Below, in pieces: positions 1 to 9,365 of a stretch of DNA of 64,000 bases (the stretch's first letter is position 1; every line of letters starts with the position of its first letter). This stretch comes from Trichobilharzia regenti. Its lineage: Eukaryota; Platyhelminthes; Trematoda; Strigeidida; Schistosomatidae. The DNA lies in the NCBI GenBank assembly GCA_944472135.2, contig CALYDD020000271.1, forward strand, positions 1-64,000, in the 5' to 3' direction. A program made the translations under genes and the position numbers. Under the pieces are notes generated by a model, which had not been told where the DNA came from, ran no database searches, and worked only from the letters and a program-made list of their open reading frames with translations.

Positions 1-140
1 AATGGTGATTGATGTTGGTTGTTTTTACCGTTGCTTTTGGTTGGTTATCTTCATCACCTCTGTCTTCCCTATGTTCAACTGTAATCCTCTCTTCGCCGGC
101 GGCTTCTTCAGCCAGTTTGTCTCTTTTTATACTACTGATA
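1..140 (-). mobile_element. RTE (SR2-like) non-LTR retrotransposon fragment
   Basis: The reverse strand matches the stretch just after the FADD motif of reverse transcriptase in the RTE copy at 28.4-31.3 kb: a KLAEEA-like helix followed by the region equivalent to VNIDKTEVMKI, here frameshifted. It is truncated by the window edge. It is a degraded fragment with no coding capacity. Confidence 0.7.
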
Positions 141-144
141 AACT

Positions 145-910
145 TCGTCAGTAGCATACGCCATACTCATCATCCCGTCAAACAGTGTCGTGCGGAGCAG
201 CTCCTACCTTTTTGGTTCTACCTATTCTTGTTGTGCCCTGGTCCCAGCTTCCTTATTCCATTGTATCTATTCCTGCAGTTGTCTGATTTTAACCCGTCTC
301 TGTTTATTTCCTCTTTTGATGATATAAACGGGACCATGTCTGTCGGAAGGAGTTTCCGTGACCCTGATCCGCATCTCGTTGTGTGCTTTCTCTCTCTCGC
401 TGACTTCGAAGGTCATGCACTTCATCTTTTCTCTCTGTTCAGATTTCGCGGTGGCTTCGTTCCGTTCGCAATATTGTCATAATCAACTCTTGGTAAATGG
501 ACCGGGTCGTGCTGTGTATTGGTAGTCGTGGTGGTTTCCCTCCTTCCCCATGCATCAACTGAAATGATGACTTTTTATTGTTTTATGGGGTGAAGCACAA
601 TGTGCCAGTAGTATCAATGGAAGCTTTATCTCCCAGTTACCTTTTCTCGAGGTCAGCCAGTCGTTCAGTGTATGGTTATTCCTCTCAATCAAACCATTCA
701 CATTTGTGGATGGTATAGTGTTGTTCTAATCTTCATACACCCAGCTGTTACAAACGGGATGTAAATTCTTCACCGTCAAAGCAAAGAACATAATCTGTCA
801 GTATCGTTTTTGGTACACAATTGTCTGCAGCGATATGTCACAACTTTTCCGCGTTGATCAAGAATTGTGACAGCGTCTAGTCATTGTATTGGGGGTGTTC
901 CGCCATCCCC
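145..910 (-). pseudogene. Degenerate Ty3/gypsy integrase and post-integrase region
   Basis: Read on the reverse strand, with frame changes, this shows the integrase core: VPKTILTD (second catalytic Asp), EEFTSRL, RTTLYHP, then NVNGLIERNNHTLNDWL and a downstream LPLILLAHCASPHKT segment, the usual order of a retroviral-type integrase. Further downstream (about 150-480) is a basic segment with GPVYIIKR that resembles the post-integrase region. Several frameshifts and stops make it a fossil. No LTR or reverse transcriptase belonging to it was seen. The gypsy assignment rests on the motif order only. Confidence 0.65.
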
Positions 911-1097
911 AGGTAACACACGTCACAGTGTTACTGCCTTCGTTCAAGTCTGTTAATGTATTTTAAGAGTGACTACAAGTTTGTTACTGTGATAGGTACC
1001 TGATCTTTCTCTCTCTCTGTCTTAGATTTAATATTTTGGTTAAAGGAAATGTGTATAATAAATATGGAATATGATTATTTGTCTATTTTTATTGTAG
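911..1097. other. Intronic sequence before the first visible exon
   Basis: AT-rich sequence with no recognisable element. It ends in a T-rich tract and TATTGTAG, the 3' splice site of the next exon. Confidence 0.5.
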
Positions 1098-1141
1098 GCA
1101 GAGTTGAAACAAGACGAGAATGGCAAATTAAATCTTCGCCT
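1098..1141 (+). CDS. Gene 1, first visible exon (44 bp)
   Basis: A T-rich tract and TATTGTAG precede it and GTAAGT follows at 1142. The exon starts in phase 0 and ends in phase 2, encoding AELKQDENGKLNLR plus two bases that complete a Leu codon with the first base of the exon at 7686. The match of phase to the next exon is the main support, since a 44-bp exon alone would be weak. Upstream exons must lie left of the window. The family is not recognised. Confidence 0.6.
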
Positions 1142-1334
1142 GTAAGTTTTAATCATCAGCTGTGTAGAATAATCACTGGATTTCACCCCTTTTCCTCTCT
1201 ATGTATATATCGTAACATTTCCTTATATAATGACAATAATTTACTTTATGGATGAAGTCACCTTCAAAGGTTGTGCAATCGTACATGTATACATATATTT
1301 ACTGGTAAGGTATAACAATCTATTATTAACTAAT
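1142..1334. other. Intron stretch, no feature
   Basis: Start of a 6.5-kb intron. AT-rich, nothing recognisable before the LINE-B insertion. Confidence 0.5.
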
Positions 1335-1737
1335 GATGCTACAGGACTGGACTACACTGACTCCTAGCTTAGAATTAGGGAGTTAAGTGGTAGGGCACGT
1401 TGACCACCACCTCATTTATTTGGGAAGTTGCATCAGCGAATGCCACCGAGTTGATCTCTGACGAAATCTCAGCACGGATACAGAAGGCTCGTTTGGCTCG
1501 TTTCGTATGCCAACTAACGCCATCTGTCGCGTAGACGTGATACTACACGGCTGTCGAGCAAAGATCGTGGGTGTCTGTGTTCTATCTCCCGTGTGAAGTG
1601 GTATAGTAGGGTAAGCAATACTGAAATTGGACATCGAGTGCTAGGTAGGGAGGGAAGTCAATCGACGAGGCTGTGAAGCTACGTCGACTGACATGGTTAG
1701 GACGTGTGTTATACAAAGACAGCCAACCAGGTTTTTC
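1335..1737 (+). mobile_element. LINE-B fragment, sense half of an inverted pair
   Basis: The plus strand carries frameshifted remnants of the segment C-terminal to reverse transcriptase: ISDEISARIQKARLA, a VSNTEIRHRVLG-like stretch and RLTWLGRVLY. The same nucleotide sequence occurs in reverse at 1738-2050 and at 35.9-36.2 kb. LINE-B is the name used here for a second non-LTR family whose RT carries YADDIVL; it looks CR1/jockey-like but the clade is not certain. Confidence 0.65.
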
Positions 1738-2257
1738 ATGTCCTCTACTCTCAATGGCCAGGTCTCACAGCCGTAAACGAGGACGGAACGGACTGTTAAG
1801 CAGTACACATGCTCTTTGGTTGACAGTCGTGTAGTATCATGTCTACGCGAGAGATGGCGTTAGTTGGCATATGCCAAACGAGCCTTCTGTATCCGTGCTG
1901 AGATTTCGTCAGAGATCAACCCGTTGGGACTGTTGCAACTCCCTAAATAAGCGAAGTAGTCAATACACTCTACAACTTCACTGTCTATCTTTAAGCTTAG
2001 GGATCAATGTAGTCCAGTCCAGTCCTGTAGCATCATCTTACATTTGACAGGAGAGGATTGCCTGCTAAACATTTACAGATTTCATAGGATATGACAAATT
2101 ACAAAGAGTGACTGTATCTGCATCAGCGATTATAAACGATTTTGAGCCAGCCATATCACCAATTGTCTCTAGCCTTCATTGGTTCTTACCATCCCGAGTA
2201 CCCAAATCAATAAGGTAGTCTACACTTCCCTAAGTGACTGGCTGGCTTTAAACTAAC
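1738..2257 (-). mobile_element. LINE-B fragment, antisense half, interrupted by the BEL element
   Basis: On the reverse strand, 1738-2050 repeats the coding tail seen at 1335-1737 and 2070-2257 continues with the LINE-B 3' region also found at 35.5 and 46.5 kb. The copy resumes at 5091 after the BEL/Pao insertion. The junction at about 1737 is a head-to-head inversion within one family. Confidence 0.65.
2253..2257 (+). repeat. Target site duplication, left copy
   Basis: CTAAC directly precedes the 5' LTR and is repeated at 5091-5095 directly after the 3' LTR. Five bp is normal for LTR-retrotransposon integrase. Confidence 0.85.
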
Positions 2258-2901
2258 TGTAAGATCAATTCTATTCCCATCCTTGAATCAAGGCAACCTG
2301 TCCCGGATCAGCCTAGCGTTGTTGCAACCCAATTATCCATGCCTAACGTGTCTATCCCCTCTTGTTTAATGAACTGTGTATATGTGTTTTTACCTCGATC
2401 CGTTTAGTCAGACAGTTGAACTCATGGCCCAATCAGAGTATTTTGTGAACTGTTAATTTTGCTGACCCATGTCTAACTTTGTACTATTCTGTCGAGTTTA
2501 TCTTATTTATTGATTTTCATCTGTATTTTCCTACCTGGTTAAGTAGCCAATTAAATTCTATCTTTGTGCCTATGCTCGGTCTATCTCTCTTAAACGCTCT
2601 CTGTTTTATGCCATACCTTACTTGGGTTCATTCTTCTACTGACTGCTTACCTGAACGGTCGTGTCTGGTTCCGGCTAGTTCGCAATTTTGGTTTTAACGT
2701 TATTCCGCTCTGATAGCGGTACCTTGCTTTCTGTTAAGCATTGTGCTTTGTACTCTTGAAACCGTTAAGGTTTGTTGTATATATAATTATTGATTTGTTT
2801 ATTAATAGTACCGTAGAAACAGTGACCGGCTTCTTGTTTGTTCTGGACCGGGATAGCCTTTATCTACGCGTGACTTAATTTCAAGCGATATTGCGCTTAC
2901 A
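2258..2901 (+). repeat. BEL/Pao 5' LTR
   Basis: 644 bp, TG...CA termini, matching 4447-5090. It contains no usable reading frame; the short 72-codon ORF in each LTR is incidental. Confidence 0.9.
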
Positions 2902-2951
2902 GTACTTAACGGAGTACGTAACGAGTACTTAACGCTAAACGGATCGAGACC

Positions 2952-3197
2952 GTACTGAATTGGTCAGTACTTAACGTTACAGAGGAGACCGTACTGAACT
3001 GATCAGTACTTAACGAAAGAGGAATTGTCATTGAAGAAAATCCCGTACTGAACTGGTCAGTACTTAACGGAGTACTTAACGTTAAAGAGGAGACCGTACT
3101 GAACTGGTCAGTACTTAACGCTAAACGGATCGAGACCGTACTGAATTGGTCAGTACTCAACGTCAAACAGGAAAGACCGTACTGAACTGGTCAGTAC
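2952..3197 (+). repeat. Six-unit palindromic repeat in the BEL leader
   Basis: The near-palindrome gtactgaactggtcagtac or a one-base variant starts at 2952, 2991, 3045, 3096, 3138 and 3179, spaced 39-54 bp. Units are usually followed by TTAACG and separated by short variable spacers such as CTAAACGGATCGAGA. The block lies just downstream of the 5' LTR, where the primer-binding site and untranslated leader are expected. Each unit contains TGGTCAGTAC, and primer-binding sites normally begin TGG, but which unit, if any, primes is unknown. Confidence 0.85.
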
Positions 3198-3272
3198 TGA
3201 ACGTTCGTCCAGAAGAAACTGTGGTGAATTGGCAGCACGCAACGTTGTTGAAAATACATTTTCTTTGGAACA

Positions 3273-3491
3273 ATGCAAACCAGATCAGGGAAGCAAATTT
3301 CGGAGCAGCAGTCGGAGAGTCGGCAAGCCCCCGTTCGTATAAATGATCATGTTGATAATCTTTCGTGCCCCGGCTCTCATGTCAGTAGTTCGAAATTATC
3401 ATTATCGCGAGTAACTAGTGCTAAGTCGTCGCTACTAATGGCGCAGCTAAAAGAGAAACAGCTTCGACAGGAGTTAGAGTTAGAGAGATAA
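3273..3491 (+). pseudogene. BEL/Pao gag N-terminal remnant
   Basis: Starts MQTRSGKQISEQQSE and continues into a charged helix MAQLKEKQLRQELELER, stopping at TAA 3489-3491. Reading continues in another frame at 3494 (LLKARHDVEMAELHVKLAEDD), so a small change separates two parts of one gag coiled-coil region. The rest of gag, including any zinc knuckle, is absent. Confidence 0.65.
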
Positions 3492-3493
3492 AG

Positions 3494-4309
3494 TTGCTAA
3501 AGGCTAGACATGATGTCGAAATGGCCGAGCTGCATGTGAAGTTAGCCGAGGACGACGAACGGAACATTCATAGAAATACGAAAAGTGGCACTGTCAATTA
3601 CGCTCGAATCAGCGAAGATAGTATCAAAGAGGACATCAGAATGCTATATGAAGCTGAGCTTAAGGATACTGAAGAAAACGAAGACTCATTTTCTATTGAA
3701 GATCGTAAGGCAATCGAGTTTGTTACTCAAAGCACCGTCTTAGAAAAGGCGTATTACATTATTCCCTTGCCATGGGAAGATCCAACAAAGGTAACAGATA
3801 ATAATTATGTAGTCGTCATAAAGCCGTTACTCAATCTGAAACAGAGGTTATCGTGTGACAAGAACCTTTTAGCACGATATGTGAATGGGATAAATACGAT
3901 GTCAAAAAATGGTTACGCCCTTCCGGTACCCCCGGAGCAGCTAGCAGCGGACTATCGTTCGAGGTGGTATCTTCCACATCATCCCGTTATGAAGCCGAAA
4001 AGGCCAGATAAACTGAGATTAGTTATGGATTGCGCCGCAAACTTTAGATGTTATTCTTTGAACGATAAGCTATATCAAGGACCTGATACGATTGCCGAGC
4101 TTGTTGGTGCTCTGTTGCGCTTTCGAGAAAAGCCTATTGGTGTAGTCGCGGACATAGCTGATATGTTTATGCAAGTGAAGGTGCCAGTAGACGATCGAGG
4201 AGCATTACGATTTCTGTGGTGGCAAGATGGTTGGCTAGGCGTTGGCCGCGAGGAGTTATTGCGGAATGCGAGCAATCCGCGGACGAACTTGTCAGAACGG
4301 TTAAAATAA
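3494..4309 (+). pseudogene. Deleted BEL/Pao gag-pol: RT N-terminus joined to Pol C-terminus
   Basis: The first 35 or so residues are gag helix. From about residue 85 it is Pao-type reverse transcriptase: YYIIPLPWED, KQRLSCDKNLLARYV, RWYLPHHPVMKP, KLRLVMDCAANF, SLNDKLYQGPD, LLRFREKPIGVVADIADMF (catalytic Asp of motif A) and DRGALRFLWW. Right after LRFLWWQDG the sequence jumps to a segment that, with a frame change, reads LKIRTRNGEVKRDIRKICLL, typical of the end of BEL Pol. The YXDD box, RNase H and integrase are missing. A second deletion joins gag to RT without protease. Confidence 0.8.
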
Positions 4310-4446
4310 GAACGAGAAACGGCGAGGTGAAGCGCGATATACGTAAGATATGTCTACTAGAGGGATGTCATTAGTAAGAGAGCCGGGCACGAGGGTTATT
4401 CTGTATAACATGATTCATAAAATCCTAGTCGGATTTTGGGGGCCGG

Positions 4447-5090
4447 TGTAAGATCAATTCTATTCCCATCCTTGAATCAAGGCAACCTGTCCCGGATCAG
4501 CCTAGCGTTGTTGCAACCCAATTATCCATGCCTAACGTGTCTATCCCCTCTTGTTTAATGAACTGTGTATATGTGTTTTTACCTCGATCCGTTTAGTCAG
4601 ACAGTTGAACTCATGGCCCAATCAGAGTATTTTGTGAACTGTTAATTTTGCTGACCCATGTCTAACTTTGTACTATTCTGTCGAGTTTATCTTATTTATT
4701 GATTTTCATCTGTATTTTCCTACCTGGTTAAGTAGCCAATTAAATTCTATCTTTGTGCCTATGCTCGGTCTATCTCTCTTAAACGCTCTCTGTTTTATGC
4801 CATACCTTACTTGGGTTCATTCTTCTACTGACTGCTTACCTGAACGGTCGTGTCTGGTTCCGGCTAGTTCGCAATTTTGGTTTTAACGTTATTCCGCTCT
4901 GATAGCGGTACCTTGCTTTCTGTTAAGCATTGTGCTTTGTACTCTTGAAACCGTTAAGGTTTGTTGTATATATAATTATTGATTTGTTTATTAATAGTAC
5001 CGTAGAAACAGTGACCGGCTTCTTGTTTGTTCTGGACCGGGATAGCCTTTATCTACGCGTGACTTAATTTCAAGCGATATTGCGCTTACA
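4447..5090 (+). repeat. BEL/Pao 3' LTR
   Basis: 644 bp, same sequence as the 5' LTR; the bases before it (GGGGGCCGG) resemble a purine-rich tract. Followed by the second copy of the CTAAC duplication at 5091-5095. Confidence 0.9.
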
Positions 5091-5375
5091 CTAACCGTTA
5101 ACGATTTCATGGACTTGATAAAGCCATGTTTTATTTTGACCACCACCACCACTGCCTTTTTTTTCTAACCTGATTGATCCTATGTTAGCTAACATTTCCG
5201 GTTGAGAAAAGAGGAGACGGCTAAGCATGAGTGTAGTAGCACAACACATTTCCTAGCTTCTCCCCTTCTTTACCTAATATTCTTTGTCTAGCCTCAGTAA
5301 TACTCACCGTATGATATCACCTAACACAGGAGACAGAACGTAGACAGCTATGGTCAAAGGTGGTAGCCAGCATAC
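5091..5375 (-). mobile_element. LINE-B fragment, continuation after the BEL insertion
   Basis: Reverse-strand continuation of the copy at 2070-2257. It matches 35.64-35.9 kb, including the TATGTTAGCTA and TCACC...ACACAGG landmarks. Confidence 0.6.
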
Positions 5376-5378
5376 ATT

Positions 5379-6545
5379 ATTCCATTATGGGTAAATTTTT
5401 GCTTTGATAAAGTCTCACAGTGTTATACAGTAATGTTTACTGATGCGACGACGTTTCGAGCACAATTTATTACTACTGCTCACAATCATATCAAGACATT
5501 ACTCACACGGCTTCCTAACTTCATTTATATAGTTCCATTATTTTTCACTTGATTTGATTGGCAGTAGTATTTTCCATATTTCAGGTATGAGTGATGAATC
5601 ATTCCTATTGCATGTGTTTGGTGTAGACCCGATGAGCCAGGTCGGATTCAGTAATCAACGTCTCTCTCCACCTACATAGATTACTTCTTAGAATCCTAAC
5701 TCTCTGCCACCCTATTGTGTGGTTGTGTGTTAATGCGTGCAGTGCCACTGCTGAGCTTTTTTCTGAATTACTTATCTTCGCGAGTGGGGTCAACCATCCT
5801 TACCTGAGCTGAATTCTTATGTTCCGACAATCTGACTACCCCTGACCTACTAGTTTGACCTATGTAGTTGACCTCACAGTCATCGCAGGGTATTTTGTAA
5901 ATTATATTATTTTGTCTAATTGGGTCAACCGACTGGATCCTTTAACCAACAGAGCTTGTCCTACCTGAGTGAGTTTGTAGGTTTGAATGCCACCCTAATT
6001 CCTGCTTTATTTAGAATCCTACGTAGGGTTTCAGATGTCCCCTCTTTATATGGTATAACTGTGAATGACTTATATTCTCTCTTATTTATGTTATTATTAA
6101 TAGTTTCACAATTATTTTTATTTTTCGTTTGGCCCTTTTCGATCTTCCTAGTGAATTTCATAGGACAGTTATTTGATGCCAACGCCCCTTTTATCTGTTT
6201 TAGTTCATCATTTAGGTCTTTTCTTGTGCTACTTAGTGCTACTGCTTGGTTTGTTAAACACTTAACTAAGCCTGTCTTAACGGTCAAAGGATGAGATGAA
6301 TTAAAGTCTAAGTATCTATTAGAATGAGTTGGTTTTCTGTACACACTAGTGTGTAGTTTACCTTCTTCTATTCGTTTTATTTTACAATCTAACATAGCTA
6401 ATTCTCCTTGTTCATTTTCCGATTCAAATCTGAATTTTATTCCCTCCACTAGTGAGTTGATGTGTGTCAAGAAGCTAGAGATATGTTCTGTTTTTATTAC
6501 TGTGAAAGTGTCATCCACATATCCCACCATACTTTTGGAGTAGGA
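5379..6545 (-). mobile_element. PLE-1 main copy, left side of a large inverted repeat
   Basis: Penelope-like element on the reverse strand. Its first 893 bp in window order (5379-6271) reappear reverse-complemented at 6575-7467. The region between the arms (6272-6545) holds the RT part with the YVDD box, so only this copy carries catalytic RT sequence. The left arm holds the 3' coding part, a degraded GIY-YIG region and the 3' untranslated tail. Confidence 0.85.
5961..6530 (-). pseudogene. Penelope-like reverse transcriptase, C-terminal part
   Basis: An open frame of 189 codons. Near its start is MVGYVDDTFTV, the PLE form of the catalytic YXDD box; then ENEQGELAMLDCKIKR (D in a LPFLD-like motif), HTSVYRKPTHSNRYLDF and HPLTVKTGLVKCL, the standard order C-terminal to the palm. 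It ends in an Asn/Lys-rich linker before the nuclease region. The N-terminal two thirds of RT are absent, and the GIY-YIG domain that should follow is in another frame (about 5830-5960 and lower), so it is not functional. Confidence 0.75.
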
Positions 6546-6574
6546 GTAAACGTATTAAGAGCATTACTTTCCCA

Positions 6575-7467
6575 GCTTAGTCAAGTGTTTAACAAACCAA
6601 GCAGTAGCACTAAGTAGCACAAGAAAAGACCTAAATGATGAACTAAAACAGATAAAAGGGGCGTTGGCATCAAATAACTGTCCTATGAAATTCACTAGGA
6701 AGATCGAAAAGGGCCAAACGAAAAATAAAAATAATTGTGAAACTATTAATAATAACATAAATAAGAGAGAATATAAGTCATTCACAGTTATACCATATAA
6801 AGAGGGGACATCTGAAACCCTACGTAGGATTCTAAATAAAGCAGGAATTAGGGTGGCATTCAAACCTACAAACTCACTCAGGTAGGACAAGCTCTGTTGG
6901 TTAAAGGATCCAGTCGGTTGACCCAATTAGACAAAATAATATAATTTACAAAATACCCTGCGATGACTGTGAGGTCAACTACATAGGTCAAACTAGTAGG
7001 TCAGGGGTAGTCAGATTGTCGGAACATAAGAATTCAGCTCAGGTAAGGATGGTTGACCCCACTCGCGAAGATAAGTAATTCAGAAAAAAGCTCAGCAGTG
7101 GCACTGCACGCATTAACACACAACCACACAATAGGGTGGCAGAGAGTTAGGATTCTAAGAAGTAATCTATGTAGGTGGAGAGAGACGTTGATTACTGAAT
7201 CCGACCTGGCTCATCGGGTCTACACCAAACACATGCAATAGGAATGATTCATCACTCATACCTGAAATATGGAAAATACTACTGCCAATCAAATCAAGTG
7301 AAAAATAATGGAACTATATAAATGAAGTTAGGAAGCCGTGTGAGTAATGTCTTGATATGATTGTGAGCAGTAGTAATAAATTGTGCTCGAAACGTCGTCG
7401 CATCAGTAAACATTACTGTATAACACTGTGAGACTTTATCAAAACAAAAATTTACCCATAATGGAAT
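6575..7467 (+). mobile_element. PLE-1 inverted arm (pseudo-LTR-like)
   Basis: Near-exact reverse complement of 5379-6271, same length of 893 bp, with a handful of substitutions. It encodes the same RT tail (KFTRKIEKGQTKNKN...AGIRVAFKPTNSL) followed by a GIY-YIG-like segment with VNYIGQTSRSGVVRLSEHK. PLEs are known to end in pseudo-LTRs that may lie in direct or inverted orientation; this arm is unusually long because it includes coding sequence. Confidence 0.85.
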
Positions 7468-7685
7468 TAGACTCTACCACAGTGTACAAGTTTTATTCTT
7501 ATATCAAGCATACATTGTATAGGTTTTCGCGAACTATCCTCATTATTCCTTTTGATTTCCAACTATTATGATTGTATTAACGTATTACGTTTGAGCTGCA
7601 CAATGTGACTGTTTCCACCCACCCACGCACCCATCCTCTCTGTCGCCGTGTGATTGATTGTTATCCATTATTTTCAATCCTACAG
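7468..7685. other. PLE end remnant and intron 3' end
   Basis: 7468-7510 (GACTCTACCACAG and TTTTATTCTTATATCA) matches the outer edge of other PLE-1 copies at 37.33 and 51.63 kb in reverse. The rest is AT-rich intron ending in a T/C-rich tract and CCTACAG. Confidence 0.5.
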
Positions 7686-7991
7686 ATTTCTACGTCATGC
7701 AGTTGAACTTCTCCAGTTGGCTGTACAATCCTATACTCCGTTGTTTATCAATGATACATCGAATAAGAATGGAGAAACTGTATTCAAACAAACTGTTGAA
7801 CTGATCTGCTCTCAGTTATCTGCGTTGAAAAAATATTCCTATCAGACTATCGGTTCGTCATCATCTTCACTGGAAGTAACTTTACAATCACCATCTACAG
7901 ATTTAACCCAGTTAGACCAACCTGGTGATAAGGAACTTGCTGAACTTATGAAGAAAATGCAGGATTCCATCAATAACTTATATGCAGATCT
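7686..7991 (+). CDS. Gene 1, second visible exon (306 bp)
   Basis: Bounded by TCCTACAG and GTATGT; phase 2 in and phase 2 out. It encodes a helical stretch RHAVELLQLAVQSYTPLF, then FKQTVELICSQLSALKK, a Ser-rich spacer, and LAELMKKMQDSINNLYADL. The two amphipathic helices resemble MIT-like or coiled-coil scaffolding, but no family motif is recognised. Reading through the 5' splice site gives a hydrophobic tail that is only intron. Confidence 0.8.
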
Positions 7992-8229
7992 GTATGTTCT
8001 GGGTATTCCTTTCTTCCCCATTCGCTTTATTACTATTATTGTTATTATTTTAATGTTGTGTTTATGTCTGTTTATATTGTGAAGGTCAACAGGTCAATAA
8101 TGTAGTTTTATGGTATTGCTTTTTAGTGTATGTTGTGTAGAAGTTTGTTTGAAAATAGCCATGCTTAGAGACGACTTACTATCGAAGAATCTATGATGGG
8201 GGTTCAGTCATGATCACTTGCTTCTGAGT
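7992..8229. other. Intron stretch, no feature
   Basis: Start of a 4.85-kb intron; nothing recognised before the SINE pair. Confidence 0.5.
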
Positions 8230-8886
8230 TGTTAAGTTGCCTATATTATTATTATTATTGTATGGAGGATTTCACCATGAGCTGACATCAGTTAGAGAAC
8301 CACTGGAAAACCTGGGAGTACTGGACAGCTGTTTCATCCCGGTGCCTGGGACTCTTCATCAGTACGCACCCACCGGGGTTCAAACCCAGGACCTCCTGGT
8401 TACAAGGCCAGCGAGCAAGCTCGTAGACCATTGAGCCACTGGGACCCGATCCAATGGTTGTTGAATTCTAACTTCTGCCAGTTCACGACATAGCGCGACC
8501 ACTTCGCAATGTCTTCCTCGATGGGTTACTCCCTCATCTTCGACCTGCTGTACCCTACTGGTCATGGCTTCCCACTAGAACCCCAGGTTAACTGCCTGAA
8601 TAGGGCCAGTCGCTAGTGAACTATGTCGTGAACTGGCAGAAGTTAGAATTCAAGAACCATTGGATCGAGTCTCAGTGGTTCAATGGTCTACGAGCTCGCC
8701 TTGTAACCAGAAGGTTCTGGGTTCGAACCCCGGTGGGTGCGTACTGATGAAGAGTCCCAAGCACCGGGATGAAACAGCTGTCCAGTACTCCCAGGTTTTC
8801 CAGTGGTTCTCTAACTGATGTCAGCTCATGGTGAAATCCTCCGTACAATCAAACAAAATCCCTACAAAACCAATACTTGAGTATTA
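8230..8886. mobile_element. SINE-A fold-back pair
   Basis: Two copies of one tRNA-derived SINE head to head: antisense at about 8250-8600 and sense at about 8600-8886. The sense copy starts with a tRNA-like head (A-box-like TGGTCTACGAGCTCGCC, B-box GGTTCGAACCC at about 8729), then GTACTGATGAAGAGTCCC, and ends GCTCATGGTGAAATCCTCC plus CCCTACAAAACCAATACTTG. The same tail recurs at most SINE-A sites here. The antisense copy mirrors it. Confidence 0.8.
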
Positions 8887-8959
8887 TTATTATTGTTCTA
8901 AGCTTTTGAATTCTTTTCTTTCATTCATATGGCTATTTCTTATTGTTTTTCTATTGGAT

Positions 8960-9365
8960 TTCGGATGGAACATAAGGCTTCAACAGCACATCTCCATTAT
9001 TTCCCGTTCTCTTTGATCTTGCTCATCATCAGCTGGCCCCATGATTGCTCGTAAGCTTTCATCTCCTCATACGATCCTCCACCGTATCAACCTCGGACTC
9101 ATATCCAACTTGATGTTTTTCATTCAGGTTCTACCGAAGGTTATGCCTGGCGGTTATTCGGGGATCTCCTCAGCCTGTCTCCATTTTCTTCGGGATATTT
9201 GTTGAGCAGTAGGTACCTTAGTTGGTTCATTCCCAGAGTTGCCTAATACTAATTCTTTGTCGGTCGTTGGCCATCTGATCTTCAAGATGAAGCCGGCGAA
9301 GGCAATTTTTGATGAAAGTCTGATCCATGTGGAAGGACTGACTTACTTGTCATTGGTGTTGAAAA
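8960..9365 (-). mobile_element. RTE (SR2-like) 3'-end fragment
   Basis: Reverse-strand match to the last part of the RTE ORF and tail: GGAACATAAGGCTTCAACAGC, GCTTTCATCTCCTC, CAGCCTGTCTCCATTTTCTTCGG. It is preceded by ATT repeats at 8880-8895, the usual 3' microsatellite tail of this family. Heavily mutated. Confidence 0.7.

Larger units (their letters stand above)
2258..5090 (+). mobile_element. Non-autonomous BEL/Pao LTR retrotransposon, complete insertion
   Basis: Two 644-bp direct LTRs (2258-2901 and 4447-5090) beginning TGTAAG and ending CTTACA flank a 1545-bp interior, with CTAAC on both sides. By eye the LTRs read the same throughout, so the insertion is young. The interior keeps a gag start, part of reverse transcriptase and the extreme C-terminus of Pol, but lacks most of gag, protease, the RT palm with YXDD, RNase H and integrase. 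It could only have moved with proteins supplied by another BEL element. It sits inside an old LINE-B copy in an intron of gene 1. Confidence 0.9.

Noticed and set aside
2479..2697. Identical 72-codon ORFs in the two BEL LTRs
   Set aside because: Identity follows from LTR identity; there is no motif and LTRs are not expected to code here.
2906..3166. Reverse-strand ORF with repeated LSTDQFSTV units
   Set aside because: It is the translation of the six-unit DNA palindrome in the BEL leader; unit spacing is irregular and not always a multiple of three in phase with a protein repeat.
5430..5475. GTTTACTGATGCGACGACG followed by TTTCGAGC in PLE-1, looking like CTGATG plus a GAAA box
   Set aside because: The second box is GTTTC, the complement of GAAAC, so the two boxes are on opposite strands and cannot form one hammerhead core.
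5920..6294. 124-codon hydrophobic ORF, and its mirror at 6564-6926, looking like a membrane protein
   Set aside because: Both are the antisense of the PLE reverse transcriptase tail; the Leu/Phe runs are reversed Asn/Lys codons.
8700..8740. tRNA-like heads with good B boxes here and at about 12450, 13290, 25920, 38215, 45925 and 50535
   Set aside because: Each is fused to a SINE body and tail, lacks a full cloverleaf, and repeats in the window, so none is called a tRNA gene.
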